NCBI GenBank assembly: GCA_016291185.1
Contig: JAEFAI010000010.1
Coordinates: 1 to 64,000 of the forward strand
Direction: 5' to 3'
DNA: 64,000 nt
Origin: Bacteroidales bacterium
GTDB taxonomy: Bacteria > Bacteroidota > Bacteroidia > Bacteroidales > UBA932
In this document: one piece after another, positions 52,701 through 61,103 of the stretch
Layout of the letters: each line of letters starts with the position of its first letter
Position numbering within the stretch: position 1 is the stretch's first letter
The notes under the pieces: generated by a model
What the model was told of the DNA's origin: nothing
Databases searched by the model: none
Seen by the model: only the letters and a program-made list of their open reading frames with translations
Position numbers and translations under genes: made by a program

Positions 52701-53191
52701 CGGAGGCTTCGGTTCTGCACCTCCAGGCCGGCCAGAACCCGGACATTGCCGTCTCCGACCCATTTGGCCAGGTACCAATACGAGCCCAGGCTGTGGAAGC
52801 CCAGCGAATCCGTGACCTGCAATAACGGCGACTCCGCCGAAATGCGCGGATCCGCGACGAATGGCACATATACGCGCCGGTTGATATTATCGTTGGAGAC
52901 CGGGAACTCGTGGCACCAGGACTGCAAAGTGTCGCTGCAATAGCGATACAGCACGAAGTCCTGCGGCAAGCCTTCCAATTGCATCCAGTCCTCGGGGTCC
53001 TGCGCAAGCGCCTGGGCCGCGTAGGCGTCCAGCTGCGAGGCGCGACGCGCCAGCACACGCTCCACGCGCCGCGCTTCGCGCCCCGTGTCGCCCGGCGAAC
53101 GGGTATCATTCAGCGAAGCGATGAAGAGCGCCGCCCCGGCCACAAGCGAGACCACGGCGAACCACTCCCGGCTATGTCTTCCCCAAGTCAT
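49703..53191 (-). CDS. Large NtrY-like membrane sensor histidine kinase
   Basis: An 1162-residue kinase. The N-terminal two thirds has roughly ten hydrophobic segments in two clusters (about residues 210-410 and 640-700) with extracytoplasmic stretches between, then another sensor segment and helix, a HAMP-like stretch ([18 protein letters not shown]), the H-box [13 protein letters not shown] with phospho-accepting His, and HATPase motifs [28 protein letters not shown] and [12 protein letters not shown]. The NPLTPMK H-box is typical of NtrY. The likely partner is the NtrX-like regulator at 59936. It overlaps rlmH by 4 nt; GH95 follows after 4 nt. Confidence 0.92.
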   Translation of the reverse strand: MTWGRHSREWFAVVSLVAGAALFIASLNDTRSPGDTGREARRVERVLARRASQLDAYAAQALAQDPEDWMQLEGLPQDFVLYRYCSDTLQSWCHEFPVSNDNINRRVYVPFVADPRISAESPLLQVTDSLGFHSLGSYWYLAKWVGDGNVRVLAGLEVQNRSLRLQRRFSIRPLSVSGGSVVSVQGRPQFKILLESLSASGRDATPLLWISIAAILLAFLLFLSAKRTPRRFACVSLGALILLAGLYFWGRFSGSRVLVFSPMLYAGGDVLYSLGAVIIINLAILMCAACAYMVRRKLWAWMNTRPRRIAVLISVVLLAVGVIIYSQSALRSIALNSGFSLEIYKLGQLSPFCIIVYLSFISMLISVPLLLQLAAPALCRPDGRSFDAFSLTGRVVYAVLVAAYLVVTAGVLGFQKEQDRMGLLANRLSFDRDIALELRLRRVEAQIADDMILSALSHFEGTEQSIQSRISDYYLSGIDRDYLVSTRVFNEYNNTRDAAAEFSSMLRDGVAIADNSRFLYARHENGRPYYVGVFFYLSEEGTMSRVLVRLEQRESRGGRGYAGIFGFSTPGQVNLPSGYSYARYSGRDIKAYKGNYPYPTRVDDDLYVLLYASESGHLQTEGYTHFMYVVGEGEAVVISRASVGVLSYIMAGVLVGLIAFLALSLALLRRPKPQVFRQSYFKSRISGVLLTSLLLTLLVMALVSVLFVYSRNNSNRQTVMSDKIGSIVAMMDAGLQDAENVSEINWQSLRVLMERVGKETGSDITLYTPSGVLMMTTTPMVFEQLMVTERMNGTAYYNIMYRNRRHYIQEERLGMQKFYSMYAPLFASDGSMVAILCSPYNEDTYDFEEDAVMHSVTILSLFLLFLLMALFMVARIVDRMFKPLSEMSSKMASADLDNLEYIHYDRDDEISSIVQAYNRMVSELSESSRKLAQAERDKAWSGMARQVAHEIKNPLTPMKLQLQRVIRLKEKGDPAWQTRFEEASQVILDHIDILTDTANEFSTFAKLYTEEPTTIVLDKLLREEISMFDNKENISFDYLGLSDVKIRGPKPQLTRVFVNLLGNAVQAIGDAPDGRIVVSLRKSVTDGFWDIVVEDNGPGVSDEHVEKLFTPNFTTKNGGSGLGLAISRSILERCGATISYSKSFTLGGACFTVRYPDNDKTA

Positions 53192-53661
53192 TCGTGATGG
53201 TAGGGCTCACCGCGCAAGATGGTGAAAGCCCGGTATAGTTGTTCTGCAAAAATCGTTCTCACCAGCTGATGCGAATAGGTCATCTTCGAAAGGGACAGCT
53301 TGCCGTCGGCGCGGGCATACACCGCATCCGAAAAGCCGTACGCTCCGCCGATCACGAACACCAGGTCCCGGCCCGAGCGCGCCATGCGCCCGCCCAGCCA
53401 GTCGGCAAACTCCAACGAGCGATACTCGCGGCCGTGCTCGTCGAGCAGCACCACTTCGTCCGCGGGCGCCACCTGGCGCAGGATCATCTCCCCCTCACGC
53501 TGCTTGATCTGTTCGCGCGTCAATGCCGATACGCCCTTCAGTTCGGGTATCTCCTTCAGAGAAAAAGGCACATAGTGCTCCAGCCGGGAAACATACATCT
53601 CCAGACCCTGCCGGACCCAGGCAATATCCGTCTTACCGACTGTGAGCAAAGTAATTCGCAT
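53188..53661 (-). CDS. rlmH: 23S rRNA (pseudouridine(1915)-N3)-methyltransferase
   Basis: A SPOUT-class enzyme that methylates pseudouridine 1915 in helix 69 of 23S rRNA. The 157-residue protein begins MRITLLTVGKTDIAWVRQGLEMY, has VVLLDEHGREYRSLEFADWL and the knot region LVFVIGGAYGFSDAVY, and ends in [31 protein letters not shown] in part, the conserved tail. It heads the rlmH-kinase-GH95 run, overlapping the kinase start by 4 nt. A near -7 element (AATATTTG) lies 7 nt upstream of the ATG. Confidence 0.96.
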   Translation of the reverse strand: MRITLLTVGKTDIAWVRQGLEMYVSRLEHYVPFSLKEIPELKGVSALTREQIKQREGEMILRQVAPADEVVLLDEHGREYRSLEFADWLGGRMARSGRDLVFVIGGAYGFSDAVYARADGKLSLSKMTYSHQLVRTIFAEQLYRAFTILRGEPYHHE

Positions 53662-53711
53662 ACAAGCACAAATATAATAACGTGGCTCGAAATTTGCAAT
53701 CTTTTGCGAAC

Positions 53712-54119
53712 GTGCAACGACTGCTCACCATAGCGGCAGTACTCCTGCCCCTGCTCTTCTGCGGACGCCTTTCGGCCCAGCCTGCAGGGTATGATGTATT
53801 TATCCCGATTTGCAAATACATCGTGCAGGGCAACGCCGACAACCTCTCCGCCTGGTTCGACGACAATCTGGAAATCGCCGTGACCAGCCAGAGCAGCAAC
53901 GCCAGCAAGGCCCAGGCCCGCCAGATCGTCAAGAGCTTCTTCGAGAGCCATACGCCGCGTTCCTTCGAGGTCAACCATACCGCAGGACGCGACAATATGA
54001 AATATGCCCTCGGAACCCTCAACGCTGGTGGGGAGAATTACTCCGTCACCATTTTCGTGAGTTCCAAGGGCAAATCCTACAAGATACAGCAGCTCAAGAT
54101 TGAGCAGCAGCAGTTGTAG
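53712..54119 (+). CDS. DUF4783 family exported protein
   Basis: A protein of 135 residues from a GTG at 53712, which gives a clean signal peptide (MQRLLTIAAVLLPLLFCGRLSAQ). The body, DVFIPICKYIVQGNADNLSAWFDDNLEI and later SKAQARQIVKSFFESHTP, shown in part, matches DUF4783, an NTF2-like fold found in Bacteroidota. No ligand is known. An alternative GTG at 53682 would add ten residues ahead of the signal and is less likely. It is divergent from rlmH and convergent with efp. Confidence 0.82.
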   Translation: MQRLLTIAAVLLPLLFCGRLSAQPAGYDVFIPICKYIVQGNADNLSAWFDDNLEIAVTSQSSNASKAQARQIVKSFFESHTPRSFEVNHTAGRDNMKYALGTLNAGGENYSVTIFVSSKGKSYKIQQLKIEQQQL

Positions 54120-54130
54120 CTTCTTTTCTA

Positions 54131-54694
54131 TTACGCGCGGCCGCCGTAGGAACGGTCAGCGGTGTTGACGTTAATCTTCTCGCCCGTCTCGATGAACAGC
54201 GGAACCATCACCTTGGCGCCCGTCTCGAGGGTAACTTCCTTGAGGGCGGAGGTGGAGGCGGTGTTGCCCTTGACGGCAGGCTCGGAGTACGTAACCTCGA
54301 GGGTGACGTAGGTCGGGAGCTCGCAGGTAAGGCAGCGCTCTTCGCCCACCACGAACATCATTTCGACGTGCTGGCCTTCCTTCATCAGGTCGGCGTTCTC
54401 GACGAGGTCCTTCTGGAGCAGGATCTGCTCGTAGGTCTCTTCGTGCATGAAGTTGAACCCATCTTCCTCAGCGTAGAGGAACTGGTAGGGACGGCGCTCG
54501 ACATCGATCGTCTCGATCTTCATGCCGGCGGTGAACGTGTTTTCCAGGATATTGCCGTTCTCCAGGTTGCGGAGCTTGGTCTTCACGAAAGCGGGGCCCT
54601 TGCCCGGCTTCACGTGCTGGAACCAAACGATCTGGCACGGCTTGCCGTTGTACTTGAGGAAAAGTCCGTTCTTAAAATCAGCTGTTGTTGCCAT
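54131..54694 (-). CDS. efp: Elongation factor P
   Basis: The translation factor that relieves ribosome stalling at polyproline. The 187-residue protein has three beta-barrel domains; the first carries the loop HVKPGKGPAF with the Lys/Gly tip that is post-translationally modified in some bacteria (this loop has Lys at the position of the modified residue). The ending EKINVNTADRSYGGRA is typical. A TAAATTTG box lies at 54737-54744. It is a single gene. Confidence 0.97.
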   Translation of the reverse strand: MATTADFKNGLFLKYNGKPCQIVWFQHVKPGKGPAFVKTKLRNLENGNILENTFTAGMKIETIDVERRPYQFLYAEEDGFNFMHEETYEQILLQKDLVENADLMKEGQHVEMMFVVGEERCLTCELPTYVTLEVTYSEPAVKGNTASTSALKEVTLETGAKVMVPLFIETGEKINVNTADRSYGGRA

Positions 54695-54736
54695 AAAAAA
54701 TTATCTCTTATTGGTTTGATTTCGCGTATAACCGGG

Positions 54737-54744
54737 CAAATTTA
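54737..54744 (-). promoter_or_regulatory. TAAATTTG -7 element of efp
   Basis: An exact TAnnTTTG match on the minus strand, 42 nt before the efp ATG, in the gap after ispH. Confidence 0.65.
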
Positions 54745-54758
54745 CGGAATTGCCTCAA

Positions 54759-55649
54759 CTATTGCAAATTTTTGATGGCGGCGGCCACTTCCTCCAGCAG
54801 CCACTTAGGCGTAGACGTGGCTCCGCACACACCCACGCTGTCGTCCGGGCGGAACCATTCGCGGCGCAGTTCGGACACGGATCCGATGTGCCAGGTGCGG
54901 GCGTTGGCGCTGCGGCACAGCTCGCAGAGGACCTTGCCGTTGGAGCTGTCACGGCCCGACACGAAAACGATGGCGTCGTGGCTGCGCGCGAACTCGGAGA
55001 GCTCCCGGTGGCGGGATGCGACCTGCTTGCAGATGGTCGCGTGGATCTTCAACTCGGCACCGGCCATCATACTCGAAAGATACTGCTGAATGTGCAGGTA
55101 CCCTTCCGGGCTCATGGTTGTCTGGGAGAACAGTTCAATATCGCGATACGTGCGAAGGGTCCCGTCTGCAATGCGGTCGCGCAACTGTTCCAAGTTCTCG
55201 ACCACGGTCACGCCGCCGTCCACCTGGCCCACCAGGCCGAGCACTTCCGGATGGCCGATCTTGCCGAAAATCACGATCTGACCTTCCACCGGCGCCATGC
55301 GCAGACGCGCTTCGCGGATCTCTTTCTGCAGGGCCAGCACCACCGGGCAGGTGCAATCGACGACCTGGAAACCCAGTTCTTCCGCCCGCCGATAGACCTG
55401 GGGCGGCTCGCCATGCGCCCGGATGAGCAGGGTTTCCCCCTGCACCGGATCGCGCATTTCCCGAAGATCCTCCCGGTCGATGGTCACAAGGCCGCGGCCC
55501 TGCAGACGCGCAAGCTCTTCTTCGTTGTGGACGATGGCGCCCAGGGAATACAGCCGCCCGCCCTTGTTGAGGATCTGCTCTGCCGTGCCGATGGCCTTGA
55601 TCACGCCCCCGCAGAAGCCGGAGTGCGGATCGATCTCAACCCGCATCAT
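54759..55649 (-). CDS. ispH: 4-hydroxy-3-methylbut-2-enyl diphosphate reductase
   Basis: The last enzyme of the MEP isoprenoid pathway, giving IPP and DMAPP with a [4Fe-4S] cluster. The 296-residue protein has the three cluster cysteines in SGFCGGVIKA, VVDCTCPVV and ATICKQVASR, and the C-terminal GATSTPKWLLEEV motif. HNEEELARLQGRG and AHGEPPQVY are typical substrate-binding segments. The start overlaps the cmk stop by 4 nt, so the gene is coupled to cmk. Confidence 0.96.
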   Translation of the reverse strand: MMRVEIDPHSGFCGGVIKAIGTAEQILNKGGRLYSLGAIVHNEEELARLQGRGLVTIDREDLREMRDPVQGETLLIRAHGEPPQVYRRAEELGFQVVDCTCPVVLALQKEIREARLRMAPVEGQIVIFGKIGHPEVLGLVGQVDGGVTVVENLEQLRDRIADGTLRTYRDIELFSQTTMSPEGYLHIQQYLSSMMAGAELKIHATICKQVASRHRELSEFARSHDAIVFVSGRDSSNGKVLCELCRSANARTWHIGSVSELRREWFRPDDSVGVCGATSTPKWLLEEVAAAIKNLQ

Positions 55650-56347
55650 AGCTCCTCCGGCGCGTTCAGCAGGCCGAATTTCCCGCGGATGAGACCCTCC
55701 ACCCAGGCGATTTCCTCGGTCAGGGTCATTTCAGAATTATTCAGTTCGAAAGCGTCCGCGGCCCGGCGCAGCGGGGAGGTCTCGCGATGGGAGTCGATGT
55801 AGTCGCGCTCCTGGAGGTTTTTCAGAACCTCTTCGAAGACGGGCGTCTCTCCTTTGGACACCAGCTCGTCGAAGCGGCGCTGGGCGCGCACCTCGGGACG
55901 TGCGGTCATGAAGATCTTGATCTCGGCGTTCGGGAAGACGGTGGTGCCGATGTCGCGGCCGTCCATCACGACGCGGCCGGCAGCGGAGAAAGCATGCAGG
56001 CGCTCATCCACGTAGCCACGCACATAGGGCACCGCCGCAATCGGGCTCACCTGCGAGGATACCTCCATCGTGCGGATCTGCTTCTCGATGTTGCGCTCGC
56101 CCATGTGGAGCACCGTCCCGGGTTCGAAATGCAGGTCCAGGCCTTCCAGGGCCTTTTCCAGGGCCGGGTCGATGGTGTTGTCCGGGGCAATCAGCCCCTG
56201 CTCCTGCGCGAAGAGGGTCACGCCGCGGTACAGCGCGCCGGAGTCCAGGTACAGGAAGTCGAAGTGCTTCGCTATCAGCCGCGCGAAGGTGCTCTTCCCG
56301 GTGGAAGAGTAACCGTCGATGGCGATGGTAATGTCAGGAAAGCGCAT
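55646..56347 (-). CDS. cmk: Cytidylate kinase
   Basis: A 233-residue enzyme that phosphorylates CMP and dCMP. It has the P-loop AIDGYSSTGKSTFARLIA, FLYLDSGALYRGVTLFAQ, and a CMP-binding DGRDIGTTVFPNAEIKIFMTA in part, then RAQRRFDEL. It sits between lptB (2 nt upstream) and ispH (4-nt overlap), an operon order common in Bacteroidota. Confidence 0.96.
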   Translation of the reverse strand: MRFPDITIAIDGYSSTGKSTFARLIAKHFDFLYLDSGALYRGVTLFAQEQGLIAPDNTIDPALEKALEGLDLHFEPGTVLHMGERNIEKQIRTMEVSSQVSPIAAVPYVRGYVDERLHAFSAAGRVVMDGRDIGTTVFPNAEIKIFMTARPEVRAQRRFDELVSKGETPVFEEVLKNLQERDYIDSHRETSPLRRAADAFELNNSEMTLTEEIAWVEGLIRGKFGLLNAPEEL

Positions 56348-56349
56348 AA

Positions 56350-57126
56350 TTACTGTGGTTTAGATTTTTCGTATTCGGCACGGGCGCGCTCCACGGAGAC
56401 GGAGCGCTTCAGCACGAAGCCCGAGCCAAGATATTTGGTGCGGACGTCTTCGTCGGCGGCCAGCTCCTGCGGGGTACCCTGCTGGAGGATCGTGCCTTCG
56501 TAGAGGAGGTAGGCGCGGTCCGTGATGGCGAGGGTCTCGCCCACGTTGTGGTCCGTGATGATGACGCCGATGTTGCGGTATTTCAGCTTGGCGATGATGT
56601 ACTGGATGTCCTCCACGGCGATCGGGTCCACGCCCGCGAAGGGTTCGTCAAGAAGGATGAATTTCGGGTCGATCGCAAGGGCGCGCGCAATCTCGCAGCG
56701 GCGCCGCTCGCCGCCGGAGAGCTGGATGCCCAGCGATTTGCGGACTTTGGAGAGGTTGAATTCGTCGATCAGCGATTCCAGCCGCCGCTCGCGCTCCGGC
56801 TTGGGAATGCCGCGCATTTCCATGACGGAGACGATGTTGTCCTCGACGCTCATCTTGCGGAACACGGAGGCGTCCTGCGGCAGGTAGCCGATGCCTTTCT
56901 GCGCACGCTGGTACATTGGCAGGCCGGTGATTTCTTCGTCGTCCAGCCACACGCGGCCTTCGTTCGGGACAATCTGCCCGGTAATCATGTAGAAGCTGGT
57001 GGTCTTGCCGGCACCGTTCGGGCCCAGGAAGCCGACGATTTCTCCTTGCTCGACTTCCATCGACACGCCTTTGACGACCGTGCGGACGCCGTACTTCTTG
57101 ACCAGGTTCTCGCAATGCAGTTTCAT
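56350..57126 (-). CDS. lptB: LPS export ABC transporter ATP-binding protein LptB
   Basis: A 258-residue ATPase that powers lipopolysaccharide extraction by LptFG. It has Walker [17 protein letters not shown], the Q-loop region [20 protein letters not shown], signature [16 protein letters not shown] and Walker [20 protein letters not shown], followed by the H-loop in [13 protein letters not shown]. The opening [23 protein letters not shown] and the C-terminal extension fit LptB. It is 7 nt behind dnaX and 2 nt before cmk. Confidence 0.95.
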   Translation of the reverse strand: MKLHCENLVKKYGVRTVVKGVSMEVEQGEIVGFLGPNGAGKTTSFYMITGQIVPNEGRVWLDDEEITGLPMYQRAQKGIGYLPQDASVFRKMSVEDNIVSVMEMRGIPKPERERRLESLIDEFNLSKVRKSLGIQLSGGERRRCEIARALAIDPKFILLDEPFAGVDPIAVEDIQYIIAKLKYRNIGVIITDHNVGETLAITDRAYLLYEGTILQQGTPQELAADEDVRTKYLGSGFVLKRSVSVERARAEYEKSKPQ

Positions 57127-57133
57127 CTCGCAG

Positions 57134-59098
57134 CTATTTGATATCCAGTCCGAGGTCCACCACCAGGTTGCGGACCTCTTCGTTTTTGCTCATCAGGTCC
57201 TCCGCTTTCTCGGAGGGCATGTAGATTTTCTTTTCCTGCTCTTCTTCGGGCAGGACCGTGGGTTCGAGGCGGAGCTTGCCGCAGCCCGTCAGGCGGGCGA
57301 ATTTGCCTTCCAGGTCGCGCAGGATGCGCTCTTCGATCCATTTCTTCTGGGCTTCGTTGGTCACGGTGAAGGCGACGACCTTGCGGCCTTCTTCTTCGCG
57401 GAAGGTCAGGTTGGCGTTGGACAGGGCGTTCGCCAGGCGCGGCTGGCTCGCGAACAGCGCCGCCAGCTCTTTCCACTTCCCGGCCAGCACGCCGTCCTCG
57501 GGCAGCGCCTCCGGCTGCTCCTCCGCAGCCTGCGCCGCTGCAGCAGGCATCACTTCCGGTTCCTCCTCATCCATCAACGCACTCAGGCTCAACGACGAAG
57601 CCTTCTTTCTCTTCGGAGCAGCGTCTGCTGCGGAACTGCCCCCAGCCTGCTGAGACGTCCCGCTGCGCGGGACCCCTCCCACTTCCTTCGGAAGCGGGCC
57701 CCTCCCTCTTACGGAGCCGAGGGTGGCTACGGTCTCCGCAGGCTGGGACAGTTCCGACTTAGCAGACGGCTGCTCCGCGGGTGCTTCAACGGTGTCCGCC
57801 TTCGCTGGCTCAGACTTTGGCGCTTCTTCTTTCGGGGCGGTGGCAGAGTGCTGCCCCGGGAAACCGTGGCCGCCCGTGGTCTGCTTCGCAGGCGAATCTG
57901 CTTTCACCCCCTGCACCCCCTCAAGGGGGATGGCACGCGGATCGCTCTCGCTCGCGTGCGCCCTCGCACCGTTTCCGGCAACAGCAGTAGTCTGCGCAGC
58001 AGGGGCTTGCAGCAGGAACGCGAGCTTCATCAGAGCAAACTCAATATGGAGTCTCGGGTTGGTAGCGAGGCGATAGCCGGCTTCGCAGGCGGTGGTGACG
58101 CCGAGGGCGTCGTAGAGCCATTTCACGCTGCAGCGCTCCCCCTGCTCTTTGTAGCGGGCCCGCAGCGAATCCGGCAGGTCCAGCAGGGCCTCCAGACCGC
58201 CCGTGCGGCTCACCAGCAGATCGCGCAGGTGCGCGCTCAGCGCCGCCACGAAATGCTGCGCGTTGAAGCCTTTCGAGAGGATCTCGTCAAAGATCAGCAG
58301 CGCCGTAGCATAGTCGCCCGCCAGGGCGGCATCCACCAGGCGGAAGCTGAACTCGTAGTCCAGCACGCCCAGGTTGCGGATCACATCCTCGTAGTGGATG
58401 TCCGTGCCGCAGAAGGCAACCGTCTGGTCGAAGAGCGTCAGCGCGTCGCGCATGGCGCCGTCGGCCTTGTGGGCGATCACATGCAGGGACTCGTCGTCCA
58501 CCGTGATCCCCTCCTTGCCGGCGATATCCCGCAGGTTGCGGACGATGTCGGACACGCCGATGCGGTTGAAATCGTAGGTCTGGCAGCGGCTCAGGATGGT
58601 CGGCAGGATCTTGTGCTTCTCCGTCGTCGCGAGGATGAAGATCGCGTGTGCCGGCGGCTCCTCGAGGGTCTTGAGGAAAGCGTTGAATGCCGACTGCGAC
58701 AGCATGTGCACCTCATCAATGATATAGACCGAGTAGCGGCCCACCTGCGGCGGGATCTGCACCTGGTCCATCAGCGCCTTGATATCATCCACGCCGTTGT
58801 TGGAAGCCGCATCCAGCTCGTGGATGCAGTACGAACGTCCTTCGGCGAACGAACGGCAGGAATCACACTTGCCACAGGGTTCCAGGTCGGGGCCCGGATT
58901 CGAGCAGTTGATGGTCTTGGCAAAGATGCGCGCCGCACTCGTCTTGCCCACGCCCCGGGGGCCGCAGAACAGATAAGCGTGCGCGAGCTGACCGCGCTGG
59001 ATCGAATTCTTGAGGGTCCGCGCGATGTTATCCTGTCCGATCAGCGACTCGAAAGAGTCGGGACGGTATTTGCGTGCTGATACAACGTAGTCTGACAT
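57134..59098 (-). CDS. dnaX: DNA polymerase III subunit gamma/tau
   Basis: The clamp-loader ATPase. The 654-residue protein has [21 protein letters not shown], Walker [19 protein letters not shown], a zinc site with Cys in INCSNPG, CGKCDSC and YC, Walker [24 protein letters not shown] and the SRC sensor. Residues about 375-560 are a low-complexity linker that includes a palindromic element; the C-terminal domain (about 545-654) is the tau-like part. The ATG lies 6 nt after a TACATTTG box, so the mRNA would be leaderless. lptB follows after 7 nt. Confidence 0.96.
   Translation of the reverse strand: MSDYVVSARKYRPDSFESLIGQDNIARTLKNSIQRGQLAHAYLFCGPRGVGKTSAARIFAKTINCSNPGPDLEPCGKCDSCRSFAEGRSYCIHELDAASNNGVDDIKALMDQVQIPPQVGRYSVYIIDEVHMLSQSAFNAFLKTLEEPPAHAIFILATTEKHKILPTILSRCQTYDFNRIGVSDIVRNLRDIAGKEGITVDDESLHVIAHKADGAMRDALTLFDQTVAFCGTDIHYEDVIRNLGVLDYEFSFRLVDAALAGDYATALLIFDEILSKGFNAQHFVAALSAHLRDLLVSRTGGLEALLDLPDSLRARYKEQGERCSVKWLYDALGVTTACEAGYRLATNPRLHIEFALMKLAFLLQAPAAQTTAVAGNGARAHASESDPRAIPLEGVQGVKADSPAKQTTGGHGFPGQHSATAPKEEAPKSEPAKADTVEAPAEQPSAKSELSQPAETVATLGSVRGRGPLPKEVGGVPRSGTSQQAGGSSAADAAPKRKKASSLSLSALMDEEEPEVMPAAAAQAAEEQPEALPEDGVLAGKWKELAALFASQPRLANALSNANLTFREEEGRKVVAFTVTNEAQKKWIEERILRDLEGKFARLTGCGKLRLEPTVLPEEEQEKKIYMPSEKAEDLMSKNEEVRNLVVDLGLDIK
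57655..57725 (-). repeat. Palindromic element inserted in the dnaX linker
   Basis: It begins with a GTCCCGC/GCGGGAC hairpin followed by GACCCCTCCCAC; 57655-57682 match 33133-33160 in rsmF at 25 of 28 positions. Further G/C-rich inverted segments follow (CTTCCTTCGGAAG near 57683). It encodes part of the acidic/proline-rich linker of DnaX. Confidence 0.75.
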
Positions 59099-59104
59099 AG
59101 TTTA

Positions 59105-59112
59105 CAAATGTA
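59105..59112 (-). promoter_or_regulatory. TACATTTG -7 element of dnaX-lptB-cmk-ispH (leaderless)
   Basis: An exact TAnnTTTG match on the minus strand, 6 nt before the dnaX ATG. Confidence 0.7.
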
Positions 59113-59124
59113 ATGATTTTTACG

Positions 59125-59132
59125 TAAATTTG
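59125..59132 (+). promoter_or_regulatory. TAAATTTG -7 element of the secreted protein gene (leaderless)
   Basis: An exact TAnnTTTG match 5 nt before the ATG at 59138; the dnaX box diverges 12 nt to its left. Confidence 0.7.
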
Positions 59133-59137
59133 CTCGT

Positions 59138-59935
59138 ATGAAAAGGCGATTGACCCATCTTTTTCTGACCCTTCTGCTCCTGGCCGTCACCGTCCCGATG
59201 TCCGGCCAGGGGAAGTTCTACACCCGCAAGATGCGCCTGGCGGACTTCCCCACCAAGACCACCAAGATCGTCCTCCAGGGCCACTCGTTCCTGGAGCTCG
59301 CCCTGCGGGAGGAGATCGCCGTACACTGGCGCATCTCCCCTTTCGAGTTCTGCGACCCCGACGAGTACAGTCGCATCCGGAGCTCATCCTCGTACTACTT
59401 TCTCACCCTGGCTCAGGAAGCGGGGCTGGCGTATCTGATTCTGGAAAAAGGCGGCAAACCGGACGACCCGGACCAGCTCAAGCGGCCCTTCGAGGTGGTG
59501 CGGATGCCGATTGCCAGCGTGGACAATCCCACAGGTCGGGAACTCGTCTTCATGGGCGCCTTCATCGACATCATCCAGCGCTTCACGGAAGAAGCCATGA
59601 CTTCCGACAAGGTGGCCTACGGCGGTCTGGAATCGGCCAATCACATCCATCTGCGCGGTCGCACGGTCTATTTCGACCCCGACCTGGCCGACCAGGCCTA
59701 CCTGCGCGGCGAGCCGGGCGCCCTGCTCACCATCACCATCGCTCCGGAAGAATTCGGCCCCAGGACCGTCTGCTATAAGATGCTCATCGCAGCCGACACC
59801 CACGAGCTGCTCTCTTTCGAGCGCAGCCGCTACAACGACCCCACCGACGGGCGCTTCACCGACGCCGAGGCCCGCCGCTTCGCCCGCCGCGGCGCCACCG
59901 TTATACGAGATTCGCCGGTCGGAGCCGGCGAATGA
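59138..59935 (+). CDS. Exported protein of unknown function
   Basis: A 265-residue protein with a signal peptide (MKRRLTHLFLTLLLLAVTVPMSGQ). I do not recognise a family. The body is mixed alpha/beta: ADFPTKTTKIVLQGHSFLELALREEI near the start is followed by a hinge region and FMGAFIDIIQRF, then GPRTVCYKMLIAADTHELLSF. The final residues (IRDSPVGAGE) are encoded by a REP-like palindrome, so the original C-terminus probably lay near FARRGATV. It reads from a leaderless promoter divergent from dnaX; its stop abuts the ntrX stop. Confidence 0.75.
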   Translation: MKRRLTHLFLTLLLLAVTVPMSGQGKFYTRKMRLADFPTKTTKIVLQGHSFLELALREEIAVHWRISPFEFCDPDEYSRIRSSSSYYFLTLAQEAGLAYLILEKGGKPDDPDQLKRPFEVVRMPIASVDNPTGRELVFMGAFIDIIQRFTEEAMTSDKVAYGGLESANHIHLRGRTVYFDPDLADQAYLRGEPGALLTITIAPEEFGPRTVCYKMLIAADTHELLSFERSRYNDPTDGRFTDAEARRFARRGATVIRDSPVGAGE

Positions 59936-59938
59936 CTA
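59908..59938. repeat. REP-like palindrome at the abutting stop codons of two convergent genes
   Basis: ATTCGCCGG (59910-59918) pairs with CCGGCGAAT (59925-59933). The unit GAGATTC…GAATGACTATA is like that at 12028. It provides the TGA of the secreted protein gene (59933-59935) and the TAG of ntrX (59936-59938, minus strand). Confidence 0.8.
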
Positions 59939-61081
59939 TAAATTCACGTAAGTTTTGACGTCGTCGGCGGAGATGGGTTCGCCGCCGAGGATCAGGAGAC
60001 GGTCAACGACGTTGTCGAGCTCGCGGATGTTGCCGGGCCAGTGCTTCTCCTGGAGAAGCTTCACGGCCTCGGGCGAGAAAGAGCGCGGCTTGCTGCCGTC
60101 GGTATACTTGCCGAGGAAATGGTCGATCAGGCGCGGAATGTCGTCGCGGCGCTCGTCCAGCGACGGCACGCGCACGACAATCACGCTGAGGCGATGATAT
60201 AGGTCCTCGCGGAAATTCCCCTTCTCAATCTCTGCCTGCAGATCCTTGTTCGTCGCGGCAATCACACGCACATCGACCTCAATATCCTTGTCAGATCCCA
60301 CGCGGGAAAGTTTCTTCTCCTGCAGCACGCGCAGCACCTTGGCCTGCGCAGCGAGACTCATATCACCAATCTCGTCCAGGAAGAGCGTGCCGCCGTCGGC
60401 CTGCTCGAACTTGCCCTTGTGCTGTTTGATGGCAGAGGTGAAGGAACCCTTCTCGTGGCCGAACAACTCGCTTTCAATCAGCTCCGAGGGAATGGCGGCG
60501 CAGTTCACCTCGACAAACGGCATCGCGCTGCGCGGGCTGAGTTGGTGGAGGTTGCGCGCCACAAGCTCTTTACCGGAGCCGTTCGGCCCGGTGATGAGCA
60601 CGCGCGCGTCGGTCGGCGCCACCTTCGCGATCATCTCGCGGATGAGCTGCATCGGGGCGGACTCGCCGATCATGTCGGCACCGTACACCTTCTTCTTGAG
60701 CGCCTTGTTCTGCGAGGTCAGCGACACCCGCTCGGAAGCGTTCTTGATGGTGATGAGAATGCGGTTCAGATCCAGCGGTTTCTGCACGAAATCGAAGGCG
60801 CCCATCTTGATACATTCGACGGCCGTCTCGATGTCGGCGTGGCCGGAAATCATGACCACAGCGCTGTCCAGACCCATTTCCGTGAGCTTCCCGAGCACCT
60901 CGACGCCGTCCATGCCAGGCATCTTGATGTCACAGAAAATCACGTCATACTTCTCTTTCTCCACCTGCTGAAGGCCGGTGGCGCCGTCCTCGGCGGTATC
61001 CACCTCATAGCCCTCGTCGGTGAGAATCTCCCCGAGGGAATTGCGGATCGCCCGCTCGTCGTCGATAATCAGTACTTTCAT
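59936..61081 (-). CDS. NtrX-like sigma-54-dependent response regulator lacking a DNA-binding domain
   Basis: A 381-residue protein starting MKVLIIDDERAIRNSLGEIL. The receiver domain (1-120) has the phospho-acceptor Asp in VIFCDIKMPGMDGVEVL. The AAA+ domain (about 140-375) has Walker A ITGPNGSGKELVARNL, Walker B GGTLFLDEIGDMSL and the sigma-54 loop as GSFTSA instead of GAFTGA; SA-type loops do occur in Bacteroidota NtrX relatives. The protein ends at ISADDVKTYVNL with no Fis-type helix-turn-helix. The longer frame from 61159 has no similarity. Its partner is probably the NtrY-like kinase at 49703. Confidence 0.92.
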   Translation of the reverse strand: MKVLIIDDERAIRNSLGEILTDEGYEVDTAEDGATGLQQVEKEKYDVIFCDIKMPGMDGVEVLGKLTEMGLDSAVVMISGHADIETAVECIKMGAFDFVQKPLDLNRILITIKNASERVSLTSQNKALKKKVYGADMIGESAPMQLIREMIAKVAPTDARVLITGPNGSGKELVARNLHQLSPRSAMPFVEVNCAAIPSELIESELFGHEKGSFTSAIKQHKGKFEQADGGTLFLDEIGDMSLAAQAKVLRVLQEKKLSRVGSDKDIEVDVRVIAATNKDLQAEIEKGNFREDLYHRLSVIVVRVPSLDERRDDIPRLIDHFLGKYTDGSKPRSFSPEAVKLLQEKHWPGNIRELDNVVDRLLILGGEPISADDVKTYVNL

Positions 61082-61103
61082 TGTCGTTTGTATTTGTCCG
61101 GAG

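Noticed and set aside
53682..54119. The longer GTG start of the DUF4783 gene
   Set aside because: It would place ten extra residues before the signal peptide; GTG 53712 gives a normal signal sequence.
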